Below, in pieces: positions 17,748 to 26,965 of a DNA stretch of 64,000 nt. Positions within the stretch are counted from its first letter, which is position 1, and every line of letters begins with the position of its first letter. The stretch is from contig CAVUFS010000004.1 of assembly GCA_963740675.1 (NCBI GenBank), positions 930,001 to 994,000 of the forward strand, written 5' to 3'. The position numbers and the translations under genes were made by a program. The stretch comes from CAIKMD01 sp963740675. GTDB lineage: Bacteria; Pseudomonadota; Alphaproteobacteria; ATCC43930; CGMCC-115725. Below the pieces are notes generated by a model that was not told the origin of the DNA, did no database searches, and saw only the letters and a list, made by a program, of their open reading frames with translations.

Positions 17748-17816
17748 ACCGTCATTCCCGCGAAAGCGGGAATCCAGAGAAGCAGACTGGATGCCCGCTT
17801 TCGCGGGCATGACGGT
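17748..17816. repeat. Palindromic dispersed element, type A
   Basis: ACCGTCATTCCCGCGAAAGC at the left end and GCTTTCGCGGGCATGACGGT at the right end form an almost perfect long inverted repeat around AGAAGCAGA. It occupies the gap between the convergent flavoenzyme and tadA genes. Confidence 0.88.
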
Positions 17817-17820
17817 AAAA

Positions 17821-18264
17821 CTAACGACGCTCTTGAAAAAACCCTTTGAGTAGCGCCGCCGCGCGCTGCTCTTCGATGCCGCCGTAAATCTCGGGCCGGT
17901 GATGGCAGGTCGGCTGCGCGAAGAAGCGCGGGCCATGCTCGACCGCGCCGCCTTTCGGATCGTAGGCACCGTAATAGAGCCGGCGGATGCGCGCGAAGGA
18001 GCTCGCCGCCGCGCACATCGCACAAGGCTCGAGCGTCACATAGAGATCGCAATCCTCGAGCCGGACCGTCTGGCGCAACGCCGCCGCCGCGCGCAGCACC
18101 AGCACCTCCGCATGCGCCGTCGGGTCGTGCCGTGCCTCGACTTCGTTACCGGCCGCGGCCAATACCTGACCCGAAGCATCGACCAGCACCGCGCCGACCG
18201 GCACCTCGCCGCGCGCCTCAGCCCGTCCCGCCTGCTCCAGCGCCAATTCCATCGGCGACGGCAT
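17821..18264 (-). CDS. tadA: tRNA-specific adenosine deaminase (A34 to inosine)
   Basis: 147 residues from the ATG at 18264. The zinc site is complete: HAE in DPTAHAEVLVLRAAA, and PCAMC in TLEPCAMC, with the catalytic Glu in HAE. The substrate-binding GEVPVGAVLVDASG is near the N-terminus. It deaminates the wobble adenosine of tRNA-Arg(ACG). Slightly unusual is AAASSFARIRR after the PCAMC box, where most TadA have AGAI..ARI. Divergent from the amidotransferase-like gene, with starts 55 bases apart. Confidence 0.92.
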   Translation of the reverse strand: MPSPMELALEQAGRAEARGEVPVGAVLVDASGQVLAAAGNEVEARHDPTAHAEVLVLRAAAALRQTVRLEDCDLYVTLEPCAMCAAASSFARIRRLYYGAYDPKGGAVEHGPRFFAQPTCHHRPEIYGGIEEQRAAALLKGFFQERR

Positions 18265-18319
18265 GCCGTGCGCCTTCCTTTCCTTGCCCGGCCACACCCT
18301 GCGGCCTAAGACTCGCAGC

Positions 18320-19033
18320 ATGGCACAACCCGTTATCGGTCTCACCCTCAATTCGGAGCCGCCGGGCGGCTATTCGAAGACGCATCCCTGGTACGCGCTG
18401 CGCGAGAATTATTGTAGCGCCGTGGTCGCGGCCGGCGGATTGCCGATCCTGTTGCCGCATGAGCCGGAGCGCGCGGCGGATTATCTCGGCCTGATCCAGG
18501 GGCTCGTCGTCACCGGCGGCGCTTTCGATGTCGATCCGGCGCTTTTCGGTGCGACAGCCAAACATGCGAGCGTCACCACCAAGGACCGCCGCACGGCCTT
18601 CGAATTCGCCATCACCAAGGGCGCGATCGATGCCGACAAGCCGGTCTTCGGCATTTGCGGCGGGCAGCAATTGCTCAACGTCGTGCTCGGCGGCACGCTG
18701 ATCCAGCACATTCCCGACGAGGTGCCGAACGCCCTCGCCCATGAGCAGCCCAATCCGCGCACCGAGCCCGGCCATAAAGTCGCGATCGCGCGCGGCTCAC
18801 AGCTTCACAAGATCACGCAGAGCGAAGAGCTCGCCGTGAATTCGGCGCATCACCAGGCGGTGAAAGACGTCGCGCCCGGCATCGTCATCGACGCGACCGC
18901 GCCGGACGGCGTGATCGAGGGCATCGAAGATCCGCGCCGCCGCTTCTGCATCGGCGTGCAGTGGCATCCCGAATACGGCCTCAGCGAAGGCGACAAGCGG
19001 CTGTTCGCGGCGTTTATCGCGGCGTGCCGGTAA
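18320..19033 (+). CDS. Class I glutamine amidotransferase-like gamma-glutamyl hydrolase (PuuD/peptidase C26 type)
   Basis: 237 residues from the ATG at 18320 (MAQPVIGLTLNSEPPGG). Catalytic Cys is in GICGGQQLLNV, the His/Glu pair in QWHPEYGLSEGD, and GLVVTGGAFDVDP is the usual family motif. PuuD enzymes hydrolyse gamma-glutamyl-GABA in putrescine breakdown, but no other puu gene is nearby, so the substrate is uncertain. A palindromic element follows the stop. Confidence 0.88.
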   Translation: MAQPVIGLTLNSEPPGGYSKTHPWYALRENYCSAVVAAGGLPILLPHEPERAADYLGLIQGLVVTGGAFDVDPALFGATAKHASVTTKDRRTAFEFAITKGAIDADKPVFGICGGQQLLNVVLGGTLIQHIPDEVPNALAHEQPNPRTEPGHKVAIARGSQLHKITQSEELAVNSAHHQAVKDVAPGIVIDATAPDGVIEGIEDPRRRFCIGVQWHPEYGLSEGDKRLFAAFIAACR

Positions 19034-19055
19034 TCATGTTTGCTGTTAATTCTTC

Positions 19056-19121
19056 CGTCATGCCCGCGAAAGCGGGCATCCAGTCGCTTCCCTGGACTCC
19101 CGCTTTCGCGGGAGTGACGAC
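19056..19121. repeat. Palindromic dispersed element, type A, abutting the rluB start
   Basis: CGTCATGCCCGCGAAAGCGG ... CCCGCTTTCGCGGGAGTGACG with centre TCGCTTCCC. Its right end lies three bases before the rluB ATG, and the GGGAG within its right arm (19110-19114) is the only good Shine-Dalgarno candidate for that gene. Confidence 0.88.
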
Positions 19122-19124
19122 GTA

Positions 19125-20012
19125 ATGTCAGACGCTGAAACCGAAAAAGGCGAGCGCGTCGCGAAAATCCTGGCGCGCGCCGGACTCTGCTCGCGCCGCG
19201 ATGCGGAGCGATGGATCGCCGAGGGCCGCGTTGCGCTGCGCGGCGAGGTGCTGACCTCGCCGGCGGTCAATGTCAGCGATCCGGCCGAGCTCACCGTCGA
19301 CGGCAAGAAGCTGCCCGAAGCCGAGCGCGCGCGGCTTTGGCGCTATCACAAGCCCTCCGGCCTCGTCACGACACATCGCGACGAGAAAGGCCGCGAGACG
19401 GTATTCGAGACGCTGCCGAAAGAATTGCCGCGTCTTATCTCCGTCGGTCGGCTCGATCTCAATTCGGAAGGGCTGCTGCTGCTGACCAATGACGGCGAGT
19501 TGGCGCGGCGGCTGGAGCTGCCGGCAAATGGCTGGATCCGCCGCTACAAGGTGCGCGTCCACGGCGTGGTCGATCCGGCGCGGCTCGCGACGCTGGAGAA
19601 AGGCGTCACCATCGACGGGGTCGCGTACGGCCCGATCCAGGCCGTCTTCGAAGGCGAGCAACACGTCAGCAATGTCTGGCTCACCGTATCGCTGCGCGAA
19701 GGCCGTAATCGCGAAATACGCAAGGTGATGACGCATCTCGGCCTCGCGGTGACGCGGCTCATCCGCCTCGCCTATGGCCCGTTCCAGCTCGGCAATCTGG
19801 CGCGGGGCGGCATCGAGGAAGTGCCGCCGCGCGTGATGCGCGAGCAATTCGGCGAGGAAGCGAAGCCGGGCACGGCGGAGAGGAAGCCGAAGCCGCAACG
19901 ACACCAGCCCGCACCGCAGCCACAGCGGCCGTCGCGCCCCAACAAAAACGCCAGGGCGAAGAACGCCCAGATGAAGAAAAAGAAGAAAGCGCATGCGGAT
20001 CATCGCCGGTAA
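19125..20012 (+). CDS. rluB: RsuA/RluB-family 23S/16S rRNA pseudouridine synthase
   Basis: 295 residues. An N-terminal S4 RNA-binding domain (ERVAKILARAGLCSRRDAER) is followed by the synthase domain. GRLDLNSEGLLLLTNDG contains the catalytic Asp, and LREGRNREIRKVM is the family C-motif. Converts uridine to pseudouridine in rRNA; RluB is the best guess by similarity. The last 45 residues are a Pro/Lys-rich tail ending in a run of lysines, as in many alphaproteobacterial RluB. The tail overlaps rsmD by 20 bases. Confidence 0.88.
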   Translation: MSDAETEKGERVAKILARAGLCSRRDAERWIAEGRVALRGEVLTSPAVNVSDPAELTVDGKKLPEAERARLWRYHKPSGLVTTHRDEKGRETVFETLPKELPRLISVGRLDLNSEGLLLLTNDGELARRLELPANGWIRRYKVRVHGVVDPARLATLEKGVTIDGVAYGPIQAVFEGEQHVSNVWLTVSLREGRNREIRKVMTHLGLAVTRLIRLAYGPFQLGNLARGGIEEVPPRVMREQFGEEAKPGTAERKPKPQRHQPAPQPQRPSRPNKNARAKNAQMKKKKKAHADHRR

Positions 20013-20553
20013 GCATCGCCACCGCGTACTGCTCGCGCCGGAAGGCCGCGCCACGCGTCCGACCAGCGACCGCGCGCGCGAATCGGTGTTCGACATTCTC
20101 GCGCATGGACGTTTCAGCGAGCAGGATGCGTGTCTCGACGCGATGGTGCTCGACGCTTTCGCCGGCACCGGCGCCTTCGGCCTCGAAGCGCTGTCGCGCG
20201 GCGCGCGCCACGTCGTCTTCATCGAGAAGGATCGCGATGCACGCGCTTCCTTGCAGAAGAACATCGCCGCCCTCGGCGAGACCACACATGCCGCGATCGT
20301 CAACGGTGACGCGACGCGGCCGCCGCGCGCGACAGGCGCCTGTTCGCTGGTCTTCCTCGATCCGCCGTACGAAGAAGGCCTCGCCACGCCGGCCCTCAAA
20401 GCCCTGGCGCAAAGCGGCTGGCTCGCCGACAACGCCCTCGCTGTGGTCGAGATCGCCGTGAAAGAGGATTTGGAAGTACCAGAGAAATTCGAGCCGCTCG
20501 ACGAGCGCCGCTACGGCGCCGCAAAATTCGTGTTCTTGAGATACGCGAAGTGA
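19993..20553 (+). CDS. rsmD: 16S rRNA (guanine966-N2)-methyltransferase
   Basis: 186 residues. MRIIAGKHRHRVL at the start, RPTSDRARESVFDIL, the SAM-binding VLDAFAGTGAFGLEALSRGA, and the catalytic LDPPYEEG (DPPY) motif are all present. Methylates G966 in 16S rRNA. Its start lies inside rluB and its stop overlaps the next start (GTGA), so three genes are coupled. Confidence 0.93.
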   Translation: MRIIAGKHRHRVLLAPEGRATRPTSDRARESVFDILAHGRFSEQDACLDAMVLDAFAGTGAFGLEALSRGARHVVFIEKDRDARASLQKNIAALGETTHAAIVNGDATRPPRATGACSLVFLDPPYEEGLATPALKALAQSGWLADNALAVVEIAVKEDLEVPEKFEPLDERRYGAAKFVFLRYAK

Positions 20554-20972
20554 AGCCGCGCATCACCCTCATCACCTTGGGCGTCGACGATCTTGAGCGC
20601 GCGATGCGCTTCTATCGCGACGGCATGGGCTGGCCAACGCAAGGCATCATCGGCACCGAATTCGAGCACGGTGCCGTCGCATTCTTCGATCTCCAGCCGG
20701 GACTGAAGCTGGCGCTCTGGGCGCAAGCCAATATCGCGCATGACACGGGCTTGGCCGAGACGTCGCGCAGCCCGACCGCCTTCACCGTCGCGCAGAATGT
20801 CCGCAGCAAGGCCGAGGTCGACCAAGTGATGGCGCAAGCCCGCGCGGCCGGCGCGACCATCGTCAAAGAAGCGCAAGACACGTTCTACGGCGGCTACGCC
20901 GGCTATTTCCAAGACCTCGACGGTCACCTCTGGGAAATCGCCTTCAACCCGGCGATGCTGCCGGAGGATTAG
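20550..20972 (+). CDS. VOC-family (glyoxalase-like) protein
   Basis: 140 residues from a GTG overlapping the rsmD stop. ITLGVDDLERAMRFYRDGMGW starts the first beta-alpha-beta unit, and GYAGYFQDLDGHLWEIAFNP closes the second; the terminal Glu and the His of GHLWEI are candidate metal ligands. Could be a dioxygenase, lyase or resistance-type binder; the reaction is not assignable. Confidence 0.8.
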   Translation: MKPRITLITLGVDDLERAMRFYRDGMGWPTQGIIGTEFEHGAVAFFDLQPGLKLALWAQANIAHDTGLAETSRSPTAFTVAQNVRSKAEVDQVMAQARAAGATIVKEAQDTFYGGYAGYFQDLDGHLWEIAFNPAMLPED

Positions 20973-20990
20973 TCCCGGTCAGTTCACCAT

Positions 20991-21066
20991 CGTCATTGCG
21001 AGCGAAGCGAAGCGATCCAGAGCCTCGTGTGAAAAGCTGGATTGCTTCGCTTCGCTCGCAATGACG
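20991..21066. repeat. Palindromic dispersed element, type B (CGTCATTGCGAGCGAAGCGAAG)
   Basis: Arms CGTCATTGCGAGCGAAGCGA and TCGCTTCGCTCGCAATGACG enclose CCAG...CTGG. The same family occurs at 36201-36283 and 58777-58865. It separates the convergent VOC and mutL genes and could form a terminator hairpin from both sides. Confidence 0.88.
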
Positions 21067-21079
21067 AATGTGGTTGGCG

Positions 21080-22888
21080 TTATCGCCGCCCGAACAGCTT
21101 CTCGATGTCTTCGAGTTTCAGTTCGACGTAAGTCGGGCGGCCGTGGTTGCACTGGCCGGAATGCGGGGTGGCTTCCATCTCGCGTAAGAGCGCGTTCATC
21201 TCGGACGCGTTGAGGCGGCGGCCGGCGCGGACCGACCCGTGGCAGGCGAGCGTGCCGCAGACCTCTTCGAGCTTTTCCTTGAGCGAGAGCGCGTTGCCGA
21301 GCTCGGCGAGCTCGTCGGCGAGATCGCGCACCAGGCCTTGCACGTCCATCTCGCCGAGGAGCGCGGGCGTCTCGCGCACGACGACGGCGCCTTGGCCGAA
21401 GGGCTCGATGACGAGGCCGAGCTCCGCGAGCTGCTCCGCGCGCGCGGTGAGGCGTGCGACGCCGCCTTCATCGAGCTCGACCACTTCCGGCAACAGCAGG
21501 ATCTGGCGCGCAACGCCGGTCGAAGCGATGGCGGTTTTCATCCGCTCGTAGACAAGCCGCTCATGCGCTGCGTGCTGGTCGACGATGACAATGCCGCCCT
21601 CGGTCTGGGCGACAACGTAAGTCTCATGCACCTGTGCGACCGCCGCGCCCAGCGGGAATTGCGTTGCCTCTTCGACCGCCGCCACGGCCGGCCGCGCGCC
21701 TGGCGCAACGAAAGCATCAGACGACAGCGGCGCCTGATAGAGCGCGGCATCCTCCGCCAAGCCGCGAGATGGCGCGTAGCTCGGCAGATTCATCCATGGC
21801 GCGCGATGTGGGATCGACGGGCTGCCGCCTGGACGGAAAGAAGCAAGCGCCGCTTCGGCGACCGTCGTCGAAGCGCGATGGCCGGCATTGGCGAGCGCCT
21901 GGCGCAACGCACCAACGATGAGGCCGCGCACGAGGTTGCTGTCGCGGAAGCGCACCTCGGCCTTCGCCGGATGGACATTGACGTCGATCGATTCCGCCGG
22001 CCCGTCGAGGAAGAGCGCGACCATCGGATGGCGGTCGCGCGCGAGGAAATCCTGATAGGCGCCCCGCACCGCGCCGGCCAAGAGCTTGTCGCGCACCGGC
22101 CGTCCGTTGACGAAGAGATATTGGTCGCGCGCCGTCGCGCGGTTGAGTGTCGGCAGGCCGGCGAGACCGGTCAGGTGAAAGCCTTCGCGTTGGGCGTCGA
22201 TCTCGATCGCGTTGTCGCCGAATTCCTTGCCCAGCACGGCGGCGAGGCGCAGCCGCCGCCCGTCGGTACCGGTCAGATCGCGTTCGACCGCGTTGAGGCG
22301 CAGGAGAATGCGATCCTCGTCGCCGCTGACCGTGAAAGCGATGCTCGGATAAGCCATCGCCAGCCGCTCGATCACATCGACCGCGGCCTCGCGCTCGGAC
22401 CGCGCGGATTTGAGAAATTTCAACCGCGCCGGCGTCGCGTAGAACAGATCGCGCATCTCGATGCGCGTGCCCTGGCTGAGTGCCGCGGGCTGCACCGCTT
22501 CTTTGGCCCCGCCTTCGACAGTGATCGCCCAGGCGCTGTCGCTACCGCGCTTGCGGCTGGTGATGGTCAGGCGGCTGACCGCGCCGATCGAGGGCAGCGC
22601 CTCGCCGCGGAAGCCGAGATGATCGATCTTCAGGAGATCGTCGTCCGGCAATTTCGAGGTGCAGTGGCGCTCGACCGCCAGCGCCAACTCGTTCTGATCC
22701 ATGCCGATGCCGTCATCGCTGACGATGACGAGGCTCTGCCCGCCTTCCTTCAGCGTGACGTCGATGCGCGTGGCGCCGGCATCGATCGCATTCTCGACCA
22801 GTTCTTTGAGCGCGGAGGCCGGGCGCTCGATCACCTCGCCGGCGGCGATGCGATTGACGAGCGTTTCCGGGAGAAGGCGAATTGGCAT
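21080..22888 (-). CDS. mutL: DNA mismatch repair protein MutL
   Basis: 602 residues from the ATG at 22888 (MPIRLLPETLVNRIAAGEV). The GHKL ATPase motifs are intact: ELVENAIDAGA, DDGIGM, and HLGFRGEALPSI. The C-terminal half has the dimerisation domain with CHGSVRAGRRLNASEM and QCNHGRPTYVEL. QCNHGRP plus ACHGSVR suggests the metal-binding endonuclease class expected where MutH is absent. The start is four bases from the pgi stop. Confidence 0.95.
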   Translation of the reverse strand: MPIRLLPETLVNRIAAGEVIERPASALKELVENAIDAGATRIDVTLKEGGQSLVIVSDDGIGMDQNELALAVERHCTSKLPDDDLLKIDHLGFRGEALPSIGAVSRLTITSRKRGSDSAWAITVEGGAKEAVQPAALSQGTRIEMRDLFYATPARLKFLKSARSEREAAVDVIERLAMAYPSIAFTVSGDEDRILLRLNAVERDLTGTDGRRLRLAAVLGKEFGDNAIEIDAQREGFHLTGLAGLPTLNRATARDQYLFVNGRPVRDKLLAGAVRGAYQDFLARDRHPMVALFLDGPAESIDVNVHPAKAEVRFRDSNLVRGLIVGALRQALANAGHRASTTVAEAALASFRPGGSPSIPHRAPWMNLPSYAPSRGLAEDAALYQAPLSSDAFVAPGARPAVAAVEEATQFPLGAAVAQVHETYVVAQTEGGIVIVDQHAAHERLVYERMKTAIASTGVARQILLLPEVVELDEGGVARLTARAEQLAELGLVIEPFGQGAVVVRETPALLGEMDVQGLVRDLADELAELGNALSLKEKLEEVCGTLACHGSVRAGRRLNASEMNALLREMEATPHSGQCNHGRPTYVELKLEDIEKLFGRR

Positions 22889-22892
22889 GCGG

Positions 22893-24206
22893 CTATTGTG
22901 CCGCCTGGCGCCCCATCTCGCCAAGGTATTGCCGCGCGATCACCTTGCCTTCTTCGACCGCGGGCTGGTCGAAGGCATTCACGCCAAAGAGATCGGCGGC
23001 GATGATCGTCTCCAGCATGAAATGCATCAGCAGGCCGCCGAGCGTCTTCTCGTCGAGTCGCGTGATGTGGAAGCGCCGAGTTGGCCGGCCGTTGCGGATC
23101 AGGCTCTGCTCAGTCGCGCGCTGCTCCGCATCCAGGAGATCGCCCATACGCTTGCCGGTGAGATAGGCGAGCGACGGATCGCTGGCGAGGTCGGGCGGGA
23201 CGACCGGACCTGTGCCCGCGACATCGCTGGTCACGAGGGTGAACATCTTGTCGGCCGGGCCGGCGAGATAGAGCTGTAACTGGCTATGCTGATCGACCGT
23301 GCCCATGGCGCGGATCGGCGTCGTGCCCTTGCCGTCCTTGCCGAGGCTTTCGGCCCAGAGCTGGCGGAACCAGAGACCGAAATGCGCCAGACGATCGACA
23401 TAGGGCAGGATCACCGTCGTGCCGATATTGTGTTTCTCGGACAAGCCAACGCTGATCGCCGCGCCAAGCGCTGGCGCGCTGTCGTGCGGATCGCCGGCAC
23501 CAAGCGCCGCGTCGAGCGTCTCGCCCGCGCCGGCGCGCAGCGCCGCGACATCGAGACCCGCGAGCATCGCCGGCAGCAACCCGACATTCGAGAGCACCGA
23601 ATAACGCCCGCCGATCCCCGGATCGTGATCGAGGATGGGGGTTTTCAGCCTCATCGCTAAGAGCCGCAGCGGATTGTCGCGCGGCTCGGTGATCGCGATG
23701 GTGTGGCGGCCGACCGCGTCAGGATCGAGCTTGGCACGCAGCCATTCGACGCAGATTGCGAATTGCGACATCGTTTCGGCGGTGCCGCCCGATTTTGAGA
23801 TTGCGACCACGCCGGTGCGCGCCGGATCGATGGCGGCAAAGAGCGATTCGAAGGTCGCCGGATCGATATTGTCGAGGAAATGCAGCCGCGGTTGCGCGCG
23901 CTCATCGGCGAGCGAATAGAGCGTCTGGCCGCCGAGGCTCGAGCCGCCAGTGCCGAGGATGATCACATCGCGGAATTTCTGGCGCGGCGCCGCGCGGAAC
24001 GTCTTCAGGATGCGGCGCAACTGCGCGATGTCATCCTTGCGGCCCGGCAGGCCCAGCAGTGGCAGGCTGCCGTCGTCGCGGATGCGACGAAGCTTGTCGA
24101 GCGCGGGCGCGGTGCGTGCCAGCATCGCGTCGAGCGTCTCGCGGTCGAGACCACGCTGACCAACGGTGTCAGCGAGGCAGCCGTCAGTGTTCTGCCGGTA
24201 ATCCAT
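22893..24206 (-). CDS. pgi: Glucose-6-phosphate isomerase (short form)
   Basis: 437 residues, shorter than the roughly 550 of E. coli Pgi but normal for the compact bacterial form. IILGTGGSSLGGQTL and SKSGGTAETMSQ bind the phosphate, and the C-terminal portion includes MGTVDQHSQLQLYLAG, with the conserved Gln-His-Ser. Interconverts glucose-6-P and fructose-6-P. The start overlaps the M16 gene 3' end by 23 bases, placing pgi inside the M16-to-mutL run. Confidence 0.9.
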   Translation of the reverse strand: MDYRQNTDGCLADTVGQRGLDRETLDAMLARTAPALDKLRRIRDDGSLPLLGLPGRKDDIAQLRRILKTFRAAPRQKFRDVIILGTGGSSLGGQTLYSLADERAQPRLHFLDNIDPATFESLFAAIDPARTGVVAISKSGGTAETMSQFAICVEWLRAKLDPDAVGRHTIAITEPRDNPLRLLAMRLKTPILDHDPGIGGRYSVLSNVGLLPAMLAGLDVAALRAGAGETLDAALGAGDPHDSAPALGAAISVGLSEKHNIGTTVILPYVDRLAHFGLWFRQLWAESLGKDGKGTTPIRAMGTVDQHSQLQLYLAGPADKMFTLVTSDVAGTGPVVPPDLASDPSLAYLTGKRMGDLLDAEQRATEQSLIRNGRPTRRFHITRLDEKTLGGLLMHFMLETIIAADLFGVNAFDQPAVEEGKVIARQYLGEMGRQAAQ

Positions 24207-25578
24207 TGCCTGCTACTCCTTGGAGTATGCCCCCGGCAGGAGTAACGCGCACCGCCCCGTTTAAGTTCTCCGGCTGGCCGACGACCGTGAACAAAAGATT
24301 GTCGGGCGACAGCAGGCGTTTGGCGACACGCTTCGCATCGGCCAGGGTCACGCTGTTGATGAACTGGTCGCGCTTGGCGAGATAATCGAGGCCAAGATGA
24401 TCGAATTGGATTGAGATGAGGATGCTGGCGATGCGGCCAGTGGAATTGAGACTGAGCGGGAAAGAGCCAGTGACATAGGTCTTTGCGTCGGCCAATTCCT
24501 TCGCCGTCGGCCCGTCATCATGCATGCGCTGCCAGGTTGAGCGGATGACATCGATCGCCTGTGCGACGTTGGCATTCTGGCTGCCGGCCTGGCCGAGAAT
24601 AATGCCCGTGTGAACGAGCGGATCGAGCGAGGCAGAGACCGAATAGGCAAGGCCGCGTTTCTCGCGCACCTCCAAAGTGACACGCGACGCCAAGCCGCCG
24701 GAGCTCAGGATGTTGAGATCGAGCAGCGCAGCGTACCAATCGGGATCGTTGCGCTTCACGCCCGGCTGGCCGAACACGACGACGCTTTGCGGGATCGGCA
24801 TGTTCGCGACCTCGACCCCGCCCTTGGTCTGGGCCGTCATGTCGGGGATCGTGTCGGGCGACGCATGATCGGGCAGCGTGCCGAACGCCGAATCGAGCAG
24901 CGGCTTCAGCTCCGCCGGCGTGATATCGCCGACGACGCCGACGATCAGCACATCCTTGGCGAAACGGTTATGGACGAGGCTGCGCAGATCGTCCGGCGTG
25001 ATCGCGTTCACGGTTTCCGCTGTGCCACGCGACGAGAGCCCGTAAGGATGGCCGGGGAAAGCGGCTTTCCACCACAGCCGGCTGGCCAGCGCATTGGGCT
25101 GACGCTGCTCGCGCGCGATGGCATCGAGGATCGAGGCACGCACCCGCGCCACCGGCTCGGGATCGAAGCGCGGCTGCATCAACGCGAGGCGTAGCAGATC
25201 GAAGCTCGGCGCGAGCTTCTCCTTCAACGTACGCAGCCGTACCGAGATCGTATCCGGCCCGGCGCTGAAATTGATCTGCGACGCGAGGTCTTCCACCTTG
25301 CTTTGATAGGCCGTGCTGTTGAGATCGCCCGCGCCTTCATCGAGCAGATCGACCGTCATGTTGGCGAGGCCCTGCTTGTCGGCGGGGTCGAGCGCGGAGC
25401 CGCCGCGGAACGCAGCGCTCATCGACACCACCGGCACGGAGTGATCCTCGACAAGCCAGGCTGTGATGCCTTGCGCGCTTTTCACCTCTTCGATGGTGAC
25501 CGCGTGCGTCGGCAAAGCCAGCGCGATCAGCGCGGCCGCGGCCAGGGAAGCAGAGCGGAGAGCGAGCGCGATCGTCAT
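24184..25578 (-). CDS. M16-family peptidase-like protein, catalytically inactive partner
   Basis: 464 residues from the ATG at 25578, with signal peptide ALRSASLAAAALIALALPTHA. Two M16 domains are recognisable (RGGSALDPADKQGLANMTVDL, then VREKRGLAYSVSA). The zinc motif HxxEH expected after the RGGS segment is missing (LANMTVDLLDEG), so this is the non-catalytic subunit. Start and stop overlap the active M16 gene upstream by four bases (ATGA); such pairs form a heterodimeric periplasmic protease. Confidence 0.88.
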   Translation of the reverse strand: MTIALALRSASLAAAALIALALPTHAVTIEEVKSAQGITAWLVEDHSVPVVSMSAAFRGGSALDPADKQGLANMTVDLLDEGAGDLNSTAYQSKVEDLASQINFSAGPDTISVRLRTLKEKLAPSFDLLRLALMQPRFDPEPVARVRASILDAIAREQRQPNALASRLWWKAAFPGHPYGLSSRGTAETVNAITPDDLRSLVHNRFAKDVLIVGVVGDITPAELKPLLDSAFGTLPDHASPDTIPDMTAQTKGGVEVANMPIPQSVVVFGQPGVKRNDPDWYAALLDLNILSSGGLASRVTLEVREKRGLAYSVSASLDPLVHTGIILGQAGSQNANVAQAIDVIRSTWQRMHDDGPTAKELADAKTYVTGSFPLSLNSTGRIASILISIQFDHLGLDYLAKRDQFINSVTLADAKRVAKRLLSPDNLLFTVVGQPENLNGAVRVTPAGGILQGVAGNGLPAEH

Positions 25579-26945
25579 GACGTTGGCCCCGGCATCAACA
25601 AGCCCGTCACGGCGATGTTGTCGTTGATCACGGCTTTGGCGGCGGCGCGAACCTGATCGGGCGTCACCGCCGCGATCTTCTCGGGCCAATTCTGCACATC
25701 GTCGAGCGAGCGACCGATCGCTAGCGCGGTACCAACGATACGCGCCGGTCCGGAAAGACTATCGCGCGCATAGGTCGCGGCGTCGATCATGCGCTGCTTG
25801 GCACGCTCGACCTCCTCGGCGGTGATCCCGCCATCGAGTGCGGTCTTCACGATGCCGTCGAGCGCGGTCTCGAAATCGGCCACGGTGACGCCGTGCTTCA
25901 GCGTCGCGCTGAACCCGAAAGTCGCGAGGTCGAATTGATTGGGGTCGTAATAAGCGCCGGCCGACAGCGCGAGGCCCTTATCGATCACCAAGCCCTTATA
26001 AAGGGGCGATGCGGCGCTGCCGCCCAACACTTCGGCCAGGACTTGCAGCGGGTAGGCTTCGGTCGTGTCGCCGCGATTATAGCTCGGCACCAACCATTGC
26101 CGGCTCCATTGGATCTCGGTGACGCGCGGGCTCTTCATGCTGAGCCGCGCCGATGCGACCTTGGTCGGCTCCTCGACGCGTTGACGCACCGGCACCGGCC
26201 GCGACGGGATCGGACCGAAATATTTCTCCGCCAGCGCCTTCACTTGTCCAACCGTCACATCGCCCGCGACGACCAGGATCGCGTTGTTCGGTGCGTACCA
26301 GCGTTTGTAAAACGCCTCCTCGTCCGGCGCCGTCAGCTTATGCATCTCGTTTTCCCAACCGATCGTCGGGATCTGGTAGGGATGGTGGAGATAGAGCGCG
26401 GTATCGAGTTGCTCGTCGAACAGCGCCACGGGGCTATTGTCGATGCGCATGCGGCGCTCTTCGATGATGACCTCGCGCTCGGGCGTGACCACCGCGTCGT
26501 TGATGACGAGATTGGCCATGCGGTCGGCTTCGAGCTTCATCACCAGCTCGAGCCGGTCGGCCGCGACGTTCTGGAAATAGGCCGTGTAGTCATGCGTGGT
26601 GAAGGCGTTCTCTTCGCCGCCATTCTGCGCGACGGTGCGCGAGAAATCGCCCGGCGCCACGGCCTTGGTACCACGGAACATCAGATGCTCGAGGAAATGC
26701 GCGGCGCCCGATTTGCCGACAACCTCGTCGGCGGCACCCGCCTTGTACCAAACCATCTGCGTCACGATCGGCGCGCGATGATTGGGGATGACGACGACCT
26801 GCAGCCCGTTCGGCAGGGTAAAGCTTTCCGCATCGAAGAGCTTCGCCTGCGCCGGCCCAGGGATGCCCTCGACAACGATACCGAGGACAAGAGATAGCAG
26901 GAGCAGGATCGTTCGCGATCCTCCCCGCACTGTCGGCATCGTCAT
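25575..26945 (-). CDS. M16-family zinc metallopeptidase, active subunit
   Basis: 456 residues with a signal peptide (SRTILLLLSLVLGIVVEG...AQA). HFLEH in SGAAHFLEHLMFRGTK is the inverted zinc motif, with the distal Glu in the downstream helix (NAFTTHDYTAYFQ... ELVMKLEADRM). Processes peptides in the periplasm, likely together with the adjacent inactive paralogue. Belongs to the ileS-lspA-DUF3035 run. Confidence 0.92.
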   Translation of the reverse strand: MTMPTVRGGSRTILLLLSLVLGIVVEGIPGPAQAKLFDAESFTLPNGLQVVVIPNHRAPIVTQMVWYKAGAADEVVGKSGAAHFLEHLMFRGTKAVAPGDFSRTVAQNGGEENAFTTHDYTAYFQNVAADRLELVMKLEADRMANLVINDAVVTPEREVIIEERRMRIDNSPVALFDEQLDTALYLHHPYQIPTIGWENEMHKLTAPDEEAFYKRWYAPNNAILVVAGDVTVGQVKALAEKYFGPIPSRPVPVRQRVEEPTKVASARLSMKSPRVTEIQWSRQWLVPSYNRGDTTEAYPLQVLAEVLGGSAASPLYKGLVIDKGLALSAGAYYDPNQFDLATFGFSATLKHGVTVADFETALDGIVKTALDGGITAEEVERAKQRMIDAATYARDSLSGPARIVGTALAIGRSLDDVQNWPEKIAAVTPDQVRAAAKAVINDNIAVTGLLMPGPTS

Positions 26946-26965
26946 GAGCCCTCCTCGGGCGGGTG

